DNA from: Corynebacterium phocae
GTDB taxonomy: Bacteria; Actinomycetota; Actinomycetes; Mycobacteriales; Mycobacteriaceae
Length of the DNA stretch: 64,000 bases
Direction of reading: 5' to 3'
Assembly: GCF_008693075.1 (NCBI RefSeq)
Contig: NZ_VXKJ01000039.1
Coordinates: 1 to 64,000 of the forward strand
Under the pieces are notes generated by a model. That model was given only the letters and a program-made list of their open reading frames with translations, was not told the origin of the DNA and ran no database searches. Made by a program: the position numbers and the translations under genes. Below, one piece after another: positions 19,952-28,924 of this stretch. Every line of letters begins with the position of its first letter. Positions within the stretch are counted from its first letter, which is position 1.

Positions 19952-22789
19952 TTATAAAAGCTCCTTGAGGTACTGACCCGTATAAGACTGCTTTACTTTA
20001 GCAACCTCTTCCGGGGTACCTTCAGCCACCACCAGTCCGCCGCCGGAACCACCCTCTGGGCCCATGTCTACCACCCAGTCAGCTGCCTTGATGACGTCCA
20101 GGTTGTGCTCAATGATGACCACGGAGTTGCCCTTGTCCACCAGCCCTTGGATAACAAGCATGAGCTTGCGGATATCTTCAAAATGCAATCCGGTTGTGGG
20201 TTCATCCAGGATGTAGATGGTCCGGCCGTTGGTGCGCTTTTGTAGCTCACTGGCCAGCTTCACGCGCTGCGCCTCACCGCCGGAGAGAGTGGTGGCGGAT
20301 TGTCCCAGCCGCACGTAGCCTAGGCCCACGTCCACCAGTGTGTTGAGGTAGCGGTGGATAGAGGTAATCGGCGCAAAGAACTCGGCTGCCTCGGAGATGG
20401 GCATGTCCAGGACTTCGGCTATGTTCTTTCCCTTGTAGTGCACCTGCAAGGTTTCGCGGTTGTACCGGGCACCGTTACATACTTCACACGGGACGTAGAC
20501 GTCCGGTAGGAAGTTCATCTCAATCTTCAGGGTGCCATCACCCTGGCATGACTCACACCGCCCGCCCTTGACGTTGAAGGAAAAACGTCCGGGTTTATAA
20601 CCGCGCACCTTGGCTTCCTGGGTTTCGGCGAAGAGGTTGCGGATTTTGTCAAACACGCCGGTGTAGGTAGCCGGGTTGGAACGCGGGGTGCGCCCGATGG
20701 GGCTCTGGTCCACCTGCACCAGCTTGTCTAGGTGTTCCACGCCTTCCACGCGCTTGGCGCGGCCGGGAACCTGGCGGGCGCGGTTTAATTGGTTTGCCAG
20801 GGTCTTGGCCAGGATCTGGTTGACCACGGTGGACTTTCCGGAGCCGGATACGCCGGTGATACACACCATGACACCCAGGGGGATTTCCACGTCAATTTCT
20901 TTGAGGTTGTTCTCCCGCGCGCCCACTACCCGCAGCATGCGCTCCCGGTCCACCGGCCGGCGGTTATCCGGCACGGCCAACTCGCGTTTTCCGGACAGGT
21001 ACTGGCCCGTCAAGGACTCTTTGACCTTCTCAATGCCCTCAGGCTTTCCTTGGTAGACCACCTCACCGCCGTATTCACCAGCACGGGGACCAATGTCTAC
21101 TAGCCAATCGGCCTCCCGGATGGTGTCCTCGTCGTGTTCCACGACGATGAGCGTGTTGCCAATGTCGCGCAGCCGCTTAAGGGTTTCTATCAGCCGGTGG
21201 TTGTCGCGCTGGTGCAGGCCGATGGAGGGCTCATCCAACACGTAGAGCACGCCCGCTAGGCCGGAACCAATCTGGGTGGCCAAGCGAATTCGCTGGGCTT
21301 CGCCGCCGGATAGCGTGGACGCACCGCGGTCTAGAGTGAGGTAGTTGAGCCCCACGTCAAGCAGGAATTTCAGGCGGGCCTGGATCTCTTTGAGCACCGC
21401 CCCGGCGATGATCTCTTCGCGTTCACCCAGCACCAAAGAGTCCAGGAATTCCGCGGATTCCTCGATGGACAAAGCGGTCAGTCCGGCAATGGATTGTTCC
21501 CCGTGGGCGGTAGAGGCCAGACGCACCGCCAGGATCTCCGGCTTGAGGCGGGAACCGCCACACGTAGCGCACGGCACGCGCCGGGTGTACTGCATGAGCC
21601 GGTCTTTCTGGGAGGCGGAATCCGTCTCGGAGAGCTTGCGGTCAATGAACCCTACCGCGCCCTCGAAGGGTGCGGTCCAGTCCCGGATCCGGCCGTAGCG
21701 GTTTTTGTACCGGACCCGCACCTCCGTGTCGGTGCCGTAAACCAGGGCCTTCCGTTGCTCCGGGGAAAGGTCTTTGACCGGGGAGCTAGCGTCGAAACCC
21801 ATGGTCTTGGCCAGGCCTTCCACCAGTTTGACGAAGTACCGGGAGTTGGGCGAGGAGTGCCACGGCTGGATAGCCCGCGTTACCGGCGCGTCCTCATCCG
21901 GGATGAGCAGATCGATGTCTACTTCCAAGCGGGTTCCCAACCCGTCACACACCGGGCAGGCGCCAAAGGGAGAGTTGAAGGAGAAGGCGCGAGGTTCGTA
22001 TTCCTCGATAGCCAAAGGGTGGCCGTTGGGGCAGGACGTCTTTTCCGAATAGGTGTGCGTGAGTTCTTCGTTGTCCACGAAGTCGATGGTGACCATGCCA
22101 TCCGCCAGCTTCAGCGCGGTTTCCACGGAGTCGGTCAGGCGCTGCTTGGCGGACTGCTTAACCTGCAGGCGGTCCACGATGACGTCAATATCGTGTTTAA
22201 TCTGCTTCTTGAGCTTGGGCGGATCACTGAGTTGGTACAGCTGCCCGTCCACGCGCACGCGGGCGAAACCTTGGGCGGTAAGCTCCGCGAAAAGATCTAC
22301 GAACTCGCCTTTGCGGCGGCGCACCACGGGTGCTAGGACCTGGAACTTTAGGCGCTCTTCGTTGCCCAGCACGGTATCGACAATCTGCTGCGGGGTCTGG
22401 CGCTCAATGACCGCGTCACACACCGGGCAGTGCGGGGTGCCGGCGCGGGAGAACAGCAGGCGCAGGTAGTCATAAATCTCAGTGATGGTACCCACCGTTG
22501 ACCGCGGGTTGTGGTTAGTTGATTTCTGGTCAATGGATACCGCCGGCGACAAGCCCTCAATGAACTCCACGTCTGGCTTGTCCATCTGTCCCAAGAACAT
22601 GCGGGCATAGGAACTAAGGGACTCCACGTACCGGCGTTGGCCTTCGGCGTAGATGGTGTCAAAGGCTAGGGAGGACTTACCGGAGCCCGAAAGGCCGGTG
22701 AACACCACCATCTTATCGCGGGGTAGATCGATGTCTACTCCCTTGAGGTTGTGCTCACGTGCTCCACGAACCACTAGGCGTTCTGCCAC
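19952..22789 (-). CDS. uvrA: Excinuclease ABC subunit A
   Basis: Damage-sensing ATPase of nucleotide excision repair. The 945-residue protein has two ABC modules: Walker [15 protein letters not shown] (about 32-45) and [13 protein letters not shown] (about 644-656), and two LSGGEAQR signatures. It also has Cys-rich zinc modules, including [19 protein letters not shown]...CEVC near 740-770. The start is GTG 22789 with AAGGAA 5 nt upstream. It is transcribed divergently from the MBL-fold gene. No clear SOS box was found upstream. Confidence 0.98.
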   Translation of the reverse strand: MAERLVVRGAREHNLKGVDIDLPRDKMVVFTGLSGSGKSSLAFDTIYAEGQRRYVESLSSYARMFLGQMDKPDVEFIEGLSPAVSIDQKSTNHNPRSTVGTITEIYDYLRLLFSRAGTPHCPVCDAVIERQTPQQIVDTVLGNEERLKFQVLAPVVRRRKGEFVDLFAELTAQGFARVRVDGQLYQLSDPPKLKKQIKHDIDVIVDRLQVKQSAKQRLTDSVETALKLADGMVTIDFVDNEELTHTYSEKTSCPNGHPLAIEEYEPRAFSFNSPFGACPVCDGLGTRLEVDIDLLIPDEDAPVTRAIQPWHSSPNSRYFVKLVEGLAKTMGFDASSPVKDLSPEQRKALVYGTDTEVRVRYKNRYGRIRDWTAPFEGAVGFIDRKLSETDSASQKDRLMQYTRRVPCATCGGSRLKPEILAVRLASTAHGEQSIAGLTALSIEESAEFLDSLVLGEREEIIAGAVLKEIQARLKFLLDVGLNYLTLDRGASTLSGGEAQRIRLATQIGSGLAGVLYVLDEPSIGLHQRDNHRLIETLKRLRDIGNTLIVVEHDEDTIREADWLVDIGPRAGEYGGEVVYQGKPEGIEKVKESLTGQYLSGKRELAVPDNRRPVDRERMLRVVGARENNLKEIDVEIPLGVMVCITGVSGSGKSTVVNQILAKTLANQLNRARQVPGRAKRVEGVEHLDKLVQVDQSPIGRTPRSNPATYTGVFDKIRNLFAETQEAKVRGYKPGRFSFNVKGGRCESCQGDGTLKIEMNFLPDVYVPCEVCNGARYNRETLQVHYKGKNIAEVLDMPISEAAEFFAPITSIHRYLNTLVDVGLGYVRLGQSATTLSGGEAQRVKLASELQKRTNGRTIYILDEPTTGLHFEDIRKLMLVIQGLVDKGNSVVIIEHNLDVIKAADWVVDMGPEGGSGGGLVVAEGTPEEVAKVKQSYTGQYLKELL

Positions 22790-22955
22790 TGAATTTCCTT
22801 ACTGTTTTGACTGTGCGAAAATCTTCTAAAAGTTGTTAGGACCGGCACCTGTTGCTTATGGCAGGTGGCGCGGGTTGGCCCGGTAGTCAGTAGAAGGCAA
22901 ATGACTTCAACCAATATACGGGGCTTTTGCCCAAAACATACGTAGGCTTAACACT

Positions 22956-23558
22956 ATGAACAACACTATTACTTTAGAACATATTTCCGTATCTGAGATG
23001 GATAACAACTGTTACCTATTGTGTTCGGGATCCCAAGGCCTGCTCATCGACGCTGCCGATGATCCCAAAGCGCTGCTTGCGATGGCTAAGTCTGCAGGCG
23101 TCACCATCACCGGGGTCCTTACCACCCACCGGCACTGGGACCACGTCCGCGCACTACCGGAGGTACTCTCTGCCACCGGAGCTACCCACTACGCCCCTTT
23201 CCTTGACTCCCCCGCCCTACCGGCCCCGGTTGATGTGGAGCTCAACCATGGAGACGTCATCGAATTTGGCGGACAAGAACTTCCGGTCGCAATTTTGCGC
23301 GGCCACACCCCCGGCGGCGCGGCCCTAGCCGTGGAGATGGCAGGAACCACTCACCTGTTTGTTGGGGACAGCCTCTTTCCCGGCGGCCTGGGCAAGACCG
23401 ACTCCGAAGGAAGTTTCGCGCGCCTGTTCAAGGACGTCACCGAGAGGATCTTTGACGTCTACGAAGACTCCACCGTTGTACACCCCGGGCACGGCAAATC
23501 CACCACGCTAGGAGCGGAGCGCCCGCAGTTGGATGAGTGGCTGGCGCGCGGCTGGTAG
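22956..23558 (+). CDS. MBL-fold metallo-hydrolase (glyoxalase II-like)
   Basis: A 200-residue metallo-beta-lactamase-fold enzyme. The metal-binding motif THRHWDH (about 56-62, HxHxDH), a later His in LRGHTPG (about 112-118), Asp in FVGDSLFPGGLG (about 132-143) and a final HPGHGKST (about 174-181) supply the ligands for two metals. Proteins of this size beside uvrA in actinobacteria are usually annotated as hydroxyacylglutathione hydrolase-like, but corynebacteria lack glutathione, so the substrate may be a mycothiol or other thioester. Divergent from uvrA. Confidence 0.88.
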   Translation: MNNTITLEHISVSEMDNNCYLLCSGSQGLLIDAADDPKALLAMAKSAGVTITGVLTTHRHWDHVRALPEVLSATGATHYAPFLDSPALPAPVDVELNHGDVIEFGGQELPVAILRGHTPGGAALAVEMAGTTHLFVGDSLFPGGLGKTDSEGSFARLFKDVTERIFDVYEDSTVVHPGHGKSTTLGAERPQLDEWLARGW

Positions 23559-23701
23559 CCCGCTTAGCCCCATAATTTTCAAAGTTAGGTAAGCTGGTTG
23601 GGACATTGCACTAGCTACGCCCCCGGTCTATTGGTTGTGGGCCTCTAGCTTTGAATTATAATGCCCGGTTGAGTTGGGCAAATACAAGGAGAAAACACTT
23701 T

Positions 23702-24652
23702 ATGATCCGTAAGATCGCCCGCCCCATGCTGGCATCCGTCTTTATCTACGACGGCGTTGATGCCCTGCGCAACACTGAAAAGCGCGTGCCAAAGTCCGCT
23801 GACTTGCTCAAGACGGCCCGCAAGTTTGTCCCCGCCCCTTATTCGATGTACATCCCTAAGGACACCGAAACCGTTGTCAAGGGCTTGTCCGGAATCAAGG
23901 TTGCCTCCGGTACCCTCTTCGCACTGGGTAAGGCACCTCGCACTTCCGCAGCAGTGATGGCGCTCAGCCACCTGCCTTGCGTTATCGCACGTAACACTGT
24001 GTGGGACCCAAAGGGTGCGGAACCATCCAAGGATGAAAAGCGCAATGGTCTGCTGACCAACACCGCACTTATGGGTGCGCTGTTCATTGTCACCCAGGAC
24101 ACTGAGGGCAACCCCTCCCTGCGCTGGCGTGCGCAGAAGGGCACCAAGCGTGCGGCCCGCAAGGTCCAGGCTGCTCTGCCCACCAAGTCGGAGTCTGAGA
24201 AGTTCGCAGAAAACGTCTCCGAGCGTGCCTCTGAGTTCTCTTCCCAGGCACAGGGCTGGTTCCACGAGACCACTGACAAGGCTCAGGCCTACGTTGAGGA
24301 CAACCGCGATGACTGGGAGGACGCTGGCCGCAACATTCTAGATTCCGCCAAGCACTACGCTCAGGAAGCCCGCGACACGGTTGAGGATTTCATCGACGAC
24401 AACCGCGGTGATTGGGAAAAGCAAGGCAAGAAGTTCCTCAAGGCTGCGGAGAAGAACTCCAAGGTTGCCCGCAAGGCCGTAGTCAAAAACGCCGCCAAGG
24501 CACAGGAGCGTGCCGATGAAGCGCTTGACCGCGTCAAGTCTGCGGACACCCGCAAGGCTGCCAAGAAGGCCGCTAAGAACGCCGAGAAGCTGCAGGAGCA
24601 GGCTGACAAGGCTATGGCAAAGGCGCTGAAGAAGTTCGGCGACCGCGTCTAG
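23702..24652 (+). CDS. DoxX family membrane protein with Lys/Ala-rich amphipathic repeat tail
   Basis: The N-terminal about 150 residues form a DoxX-type four-helix membrane domain (MIRKIARPMLASVFIYDGVDAL, then hydrophobic stretches near 58-78, 82-100 and 115-135). The remaining about 165 residues are highly charged, with two copies of a DNRxDWExxGxxxL unit (about 200-213 and 236-249) followed by long KAAKKAAKNAEK-like helices resembling LEA or apolipoprotein-type amphipathic repeats. The start at 23702 has AAGGAG about 10 nt upstream; the longer frame from 23651 is unlikely. The function of the tail is unknown; it could bind membrane or an anionic polymer. Confidence 0.8.
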   Translation: MIRKIARPMLASVFIYDGVDALRNTEKRVPKSADLLKTARKFVPAPYSMYIPKDTETVVKGLSGIKVASGTLFALGKAPRTSAAVMALSHLPCVIARNTVWDPKGAEPSKDEKRNGLLTNTALMGALFIVTQDTEGNPSLRWRAQKGTKRAARKVQAALPTKSESEKFAENVSERASEFSSQAQGWFHETTDKAQAYVEDNRDDWEDAGRNILDSAKHYAQEARDTVEDFIDDNRGDWEKQGKKFLKAAEKNSKVARKAVVKNAAKAQERADEALDRVKSADTRKAAKKAAKNAEKLQEQADKAMAKALKKFGDRV

Positions 24653-24699
24653 GCTCCACCTACCTTCGGTACCGCCTAATCTTAAGGCGGCTACCCGCC

Positions 24700-24760
24700 T
24701 GGTAAGCAGGTACCCGCGCGCCGGGAATAAAGCAGGTACCCGCCCACCGGGAATAAAGAA
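24700..24760. repeat. Two-copy tandem repeat after the DoxX gene
   Basis: Two copies of a 26-27 bp unit (GCAGGTACCCGC...GGGAATAAA) lie at about 24705-24730 and 24732-24757, with a third degraded copy upstream. The tract is non-coding and lies just before the terminator. Confidence 0.7.
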
Positions 24761-24780
24761 AGCCCCGCGCAGCGTTGGAA

Positions 24781-24820
24781 GCGACGGATCAAGCATCAAG
24801 TGCTTGGTCCGTCGCTCTTT
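24781..24820 (+). terminator. Terminator after the DoxX gene
   Basis: A long hairpin (24781-24795 with 24801-24815, one G-T pair) is followed by TCTTTCC on the plus strand. Confidence 0.65.
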
Positions 24821-24921
24821 CCTTGCCCGCGCGCGCCGGCCACGCGCCCTAGCCGCCCGCCCTGGCCACCCGCGCCCTGGCCGCCTTCCCCGGCCCAGCA
24901 CGTCCAGGCCCAGCACATTCC

Positions 24922-24990
24922 GGCTTCACACATCCCAGACTTTTGCCTACACACATCTCAGACTTTTGCCTACACACATCTCAGACTTTT
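24922..24990. repeat. Three tandem 23-bp repeats upstream of helR-like gene
   Basis: Three head-to-tail copies of the 23-bp unit CTACACACATCTCAGACTTTTGC, the first slightly diverged, end 1 bp before the Shine-Dalgarno of the helicase-like gene. Copy number could vary between strains and would change the length of its 5' leader. Confidence 0.85.
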
Positions 24991-25005
24991 AAGGAGTTAC
25001 CACCC

Positions 25006-27228
25006 TTGTCCCAGCCAGGGAACTTACCTGATAACGCCGCAGCTTACTCAGCGGAGCTCGCGGCTGAGCAGGCATACGTAGACACCCTCTTCGCACACCT
25101 TGACGGGGAGGTTGCCACAGCGAACCAGCGGCTATCCGAGGTGATGCTGGAAGTAGACCCTCAAAACCCGGACTCGGACGCGCTGGTTCGCCGTGAGACC
25201 GAGTACCACGGCCTGCAAAAGAAACTTGACCGCCTCAACCTGGCGCAGCTGGGCCTGGTCTTCGGGCGCATTGATATTGACGCACCTGGTGACAACCCCA
25301 CGGCAGAAGGACTGGACCGCCGCTACATCGGCCGTATGGGCCTGGATGACCGCCATGATGACTACCGCACGCTGCTGCTTGATTGGCGCGCCCCCATGGC
25401 TCGCGCTTTCTACTTAGCCACCACCGCTCACCCGGAGGGCGTGGCCACACGCCGCCATATCCGCACTTCCGGCCGGAGCGTAAAGGAGATTAGCGACGAA
25501 GCCCTTACCGCCGGGGCACCAGGCGCGGAGCAGGGCGTGGCCGGTGAGTCCGCCCTCCACGCCGCGCTGGAGAAGGCCCGCACCGGCCACATGGCTTCGA
25601 TAGTGGAGACTATCCAGCGTGAGCAGGATGAAATCATCCGGGACACCACGCGCGGGGTCATGGTTGTGGAAGGCGGGCCCGGCACGGGAAAAACCGCCGT
25701 GGCGCTGCACCGGATTGCCTACTTGCTGTACAACCACCGTGATTACCTCTCCGCCACCGGCGTGTTAATCCTTGGCCCCAATGACACCTTCTTGGAATAC
25801 ATCTCCCGTGTCCTTCCGGAATTGGGCGAAACCGGCGTGGTCCTTGCCACGGTCGGTGACCTATTCCCGGGCGTTCATCCTGAGTTGGTGGAGTCCCTTG
25901 ACGTGCGCGAGGTTAAGGGTTCTGCGGAAATGGTGGAGATCCTCACCCGAGCGGTGCGCAATTACCAGGCCGTGCCAGATCACAACCGCGAGCTCCGGAT
26001 AGACTCGCTTTCATTGGAGGTAACGCCCGCAATGGTGGCATCGGCGCGAACTCGTGCGCGGCGCAGCCGCAAACCGCACAACCTGGCGCGGGGGGCTTTC
26101 AAGGAGCACCTTGTGGACCAGCTTGCCCAGCAGATGGCCGACCGGATTGGGGCGGATCCCCTGGGTGGTGAGAATCTCTTGTCCCGCGCGGACGTTGACC
26201 AGCTCCATGATGATCTGGAAGACAACGCGGTGGTAGAAGCCCTCATCGATGAGCTGTGGCCAAAGCTTTCGCCCATGCACGTGCTCGCGGAGTTGCTTTC
26301 TAGCAAAGACGCCATTGCTGCCGCAGCGGCTGATTACGACGGAGAAACCCAGTCCGCCCTCTACCGCACCAACGGCACTGACTGGAGCACCTCGGACACC
26401 GCATTGCTCGACGAACTGGCAGTGTTGGTGGGCATGCCAGACCCGGAGACGGAGAAAACGGAGGCTGATAGGCAGTGGCGCCAGGAGTTAGCCGACGCGG
26501 AGGAAGCCCTAGATATTTTGTCCTCGTCAGAATCCACGGACAACGACGACGACATGTTTGATGCGGAGATCCTTTCCGCACACGACATCATTGACGCAGA
26601 AACCCTAGCCCACCGCCAGGAGGTCCGCGACATCCGCACTACCGCCCAACGGGCACGGGAGGACTACACGTGGGCGTACGGTCATATCATCATTGATGAG
26701 GCTCAGGAGCTTAGTCCCATGGAATGGCGCATGGTGTTCCGGCGCAGCCCTTCGCGTTGGATGACCTTGGTGGGTGATACCGCCCAAACTGGGGCCCCGG
26801 CTGGGGTGGACTCCTGGAGCGAGACCCTAGAGCCGTTCGTTGGTTCCCGGTTCCGCCACCACTGTCTCACGGTGAACTACCGCACTCCCCAGCCGGTGAC
26901 GCAGCTGGCCAACCAGGTTCTGGCCGTCATTGACCCCCAAGCCCAGCCGGCAACGGCTATCCGTGACGGCCGCCCGGTTATGTTCGCCGACACGGCTCCC
27001 ACTTTCCGTGGGGTTCGCACTACTGCGGGGTCCCGCTTGGAGGCCGTGTTAGATGCCGGCAACATAGAAACGGCCAAAGGATTGGAGTATGATCACGTCA
27101 CTGTGGTCAATCCATCCGAGATAGTCGAAGCCTCACCGCAGGGGTGGCAAAACCTCTACGTTGCTATCACCCGTGCGACCCAGACTCTCACTATTGTTGG
27201 ACCACTTCCTACTACCGAAACGAATTAA
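25006..27228 (+). CDS. HelR/HelD-like RNA polymerase recycling ATPase
   Basis: A superfamily-1 UvrD-like ATPase of 740 residues. An N-terminal helical segment (AAYSAELAAEQAYVDTLFAHL) typical of HelD-type RNA-polymerase-binding factors is followed by Walker A GGPGTGKTAVALHRIAYLLYN (about 222-242), a DEAQELSPMEW Walker B/motif II (about 564-574), GDTAQT (motif III), and NYRTPQPV (motif IV region); the end AITRATQTL is motif VI. Actinobacterial HelD/HelR proteins displace stalled RNA polymerase and some protect against rifampicin. The start is TTG 25006 because AAGGAG lies 9 nt before it; an upstream ATG at 24943 lies inside the repeat tract. Confidence 0.85.
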   Translation: MSQPGNLPDNAAAYSAELAAEQAYVDTLFAHLDGEVATANQRLSEVMLEVDPQNPDSDALVRRETEYHGLQKKLDRLNLAQLGLVFGRIDIDAPGDNPTAEGLDRRYIGRMGLDDRHDDYRTLLLDWRAPMARAFYLATTAHPEGVATRRHIRTSGRSVKEISDEALTAGAPGAEQGVAGESALHAALEKARTGHMASIVETIQREQDEIIRDTTRGVMVVEGGPGTGKTAVALHRIAYLLYNHRDYLSATGVLILGPNDTFLEYISRVLPELGETGVVLATVGDLFPGVHPELVESLDVREVKGSAEMVEILTRAVRNYQAVPDHNRELRIDSLSLEVTPAMVASARTRARRSRKPHNLARGAFKEHLVDQLAQQMADRIGADPLGGENLLSRADVDQLHDDLEDNAVVEALIDELWPKLSPMHVLAELLSSKDAIAAAAADYDGETQSALYRTNGTDWSTSDTALLDELAVLVGMPDPETEKTEADRQWRQELADAEEALDILSSSESTDNDDDMFDAEILSAHDIIDAETLAHRQEVRDIRTTAQRAREDYTWAYGHIIIDEAQELSPMEWRMVFRRSPSRWMTLVGDTAQTGAPAGVDSWSETLEPFVGSRFRHHCLTVNYRTPQPVTQLANQVLAVIDPQAQPATAIRDGRPVMFADTAPTFRGVRTTAGSRLEAVLDAGNIETAKGLEYDHVTVVNPSEIVEASPQGWQNLYVAITRATQTLTIVGPLPTTETN

Positions 27229-27236
27229 GATTTTCA

Positions 27237-28259
27237 ATGGCTATTGCAGATATCGCCCGTAAACTTGAATCTTCCGCCAACTCTTTTGCCGCTAAGCGCG
27301 CCCGCAACCGTGGGTGGGTCCCCTCCGTTACCGGATACAGTGGCTATGGCTCCATGGACGTAGCTCACGTGCTGGGGCGTGTGCTTTTGGAAGACCCCAA
27401 CCGCCGCCCGGAGGAAACCTGGGCACAGCGCGGCTACCGCCAGTTCTTTACCATTGAGGTGGCGGATATCCCGGTCACGGTGAAACTGGGTGCCACCACC
27501 GTTGACTCCCATGCGGACTCCCAGGGCTACATTGACGTCCGGATTGAGGACCACGGCTTGGACGCTGGTTGGCATGAGGCCACGATTGATGTGCAAGGCG
27601 GCCAGACTGTCATAGCCCCGGTCTTGATTGTCTCAGCGGAGACAACCGTGGGCTTTGTTAGCGATATTGATGACACCGTCTTGGTCACCTGGCTGCCGCG
27701 CGCGTGGACGGCGGCGTGGAACTCCTGGGTCCGCAAAACCAATAACCGCAAGCCTGTGGAGGGCATGTCCAGCTTTTACCAGGCCCTGCATGAAAAGCAC
27801 CCGGGAGCACCGGTTATATACCTGTCCACCGGGGCGTGGAATACCTATGAGACGCTGACAGATTTCCTAGCCTCCCACGGTTTTCCGGCCGGCCCCATGC
27901 TGTTGACCGACTGGGGTCCCACTCCTACCGGTTTGTTCCGCAACGGCACTGAGCACAAGAAGGTGGCACTCCGGAACCTCTTCCTTACCTATCCGGGCGT
28001 GGAATGGATTCTCATCGGTGATGACGGGCAGCACGATCCCCGCACCTACGTGGACGCGGCCGTAGAACACCCTGACCATGTGCGCGGTATAGCCATCCGC
28101 AACCTGTCTCCGGAGGAGCAGTTGCTGGCCCACGGCACTTTGGCACCACTGGTGGAGGTCAACTCTTCCGCCAGCCGGACCAATATCCCGGTTATCCAGG
28201 GCACCAATGGATACGAGCTTGAAGCGCAGTTGGAGCAGTTCGTCAACGAAGCGGAATAG
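27237..28259 (+). CDS. App1-like (DUF2183) phosphatase
   Basis: A 340-residue protein with the App1 phosphatidate-phosphatase catalytic domain: the HAD-like nucleophile motif SDIDDTVLVTWLPRA (about 141-155, DxDDT), YLSTGAWNTYETLTDFL (about 196-212), TDWGPTPTGLFR, and LIGDDGQHDPRTY (about 258-270). Predicted to be a cytoplasmic phosphatase acting on phosphatidate or a related phospho-substrate. The start is ATG 27237, 8 bp after the HelR-like stop, so it is likely the second gene of that unit. A terminator follows at 28298-28335. Confidence 0.88.
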   Translation: MAIADIARKLESSANSFAAKRARNRGWVPSVTGYSGYGSMDVAHVLGRVLLEDPNRRPEETWAQRGYRQFFTIEVADIPVTVKLGATTVDSHADSQGYIDVRIEDHGLDAGWHEATIDVQGGQTVIAPVLIVSAETTVGFVSDIDDTVLVTWLPRAWTAAWNSWVRKTNNRKPVEGMSSFYQALHEKHPGAPVIYLSTGAWNTYETLTDFLASHGFPAGPMLLTDWGPTPTGLFRNGTEHKKVALRNLFLTYPGVEWILIGDDGQHDPRTYVDAAVEHPDHVRGIAIRNLSPEEQLLAHGTLAPLVEVNSSASRTNIPVIQGTNGYELEAQLEQFVNEAE

Positions 28260-28297
28260 CCCCTCCGCCCCGCTCACAGCACCCCCCGGATACCAAG

Positions 28298-28335
28298 AAG
28301 CCGCCCGGCACTACCACAGTGCGGGGCGGCTTTTT
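28298..28335 (+). terminator. Terminator after App1-like gene
   Basis: An interrupted GC hairpin (about 28298-28312 with 28318-28332) is followed by TTTTT on the plus strand. It lies between convergent genes. Confidence 0.75.
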
Positions 28336-28363
28336 CACATCTTCTTGCGGTTAACGGCCTGGT

Positions 28364-28810
28364 CTAGGACTCGTTGACGGTGTGAACAATCATGACGTCA
28401 CAATCGGACTGCCGGGCCACGTCAGCAGGCACGGAGCCTAGCAAGCGGCCGGTAAGGGAGTTGATTCCGCGGTTTCCCACCACCAGCAGGTCCGCGTCAA
28501 AGTCGTTGACAATTCCCATCAGGGCCTGGACCGGCGTGCCCGACCGCACGGTGGTCTCAACTTTGGTGGCACCGAACTTCTCGGCGTGGGCCTTGCCGGA
28601 TTCCAGGTTCTCCCGCGCTGTCTCATCACCCAGGACGGTGACGGACTCCTGGCGTAGAGTCTGAGAGGCCTGCTCTTTATCCTCGTAAAACGCGACACCA
28701 ATAACTAGGGTGGCGTCGAATACTGCGGCTATTTTGGCTGCGCGCTCCACTGCTAGAAGGGATGACTTGGATCCATCGGTTCCAACTACAATGGTGCTGT
28801 AATCGCTCAT
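28364..28810 (-). CDS. Universal stress protein
   Basis: A 148-residue single UspA domain. It starts MSDYSTIVVGTDGSKSSLLAVERAA, and the ATP-binding pattern GxxGxxxxxxxxG(S) is visible in VVGNRGINSLTGRLLGSVPADV (about 115-136), so it is likely of the ATP-binding class. Monocistronic on the minus strand between the App1-like gene and uvrB. Confidence 0.93.
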   Translation of the reverse strand: MSDYSTIVVGTDGSKSSLLAVERAAKIAAVFDATLVIGVAFYEDKEQASQTLRQESVTVLGDETARENLESGKAHAEKFGATKVETTVRSGTPVQALMGIVNDFDADLLVVGNRGINSLTGRLLGSVPADVARQSDCDVMIVHTVNES

Positions 28811-28924
28811 GGTGGCCTTTCTGTGAAACTTAGGGTTTGCCCCACTAGTCTAGCTGGCTTGGTTAGCTTTTCGATAACGCCAAGGCTCTAGCCCATGCGC
28901 AGACCAGAGCCCCGTGCGCCCTGC

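Noticed and set aside
24922..24990. Possible CRISPR array
   Set aside because: The 23-bp units are directly adjacent without spacers, number only three, and have no cas genes nearby.
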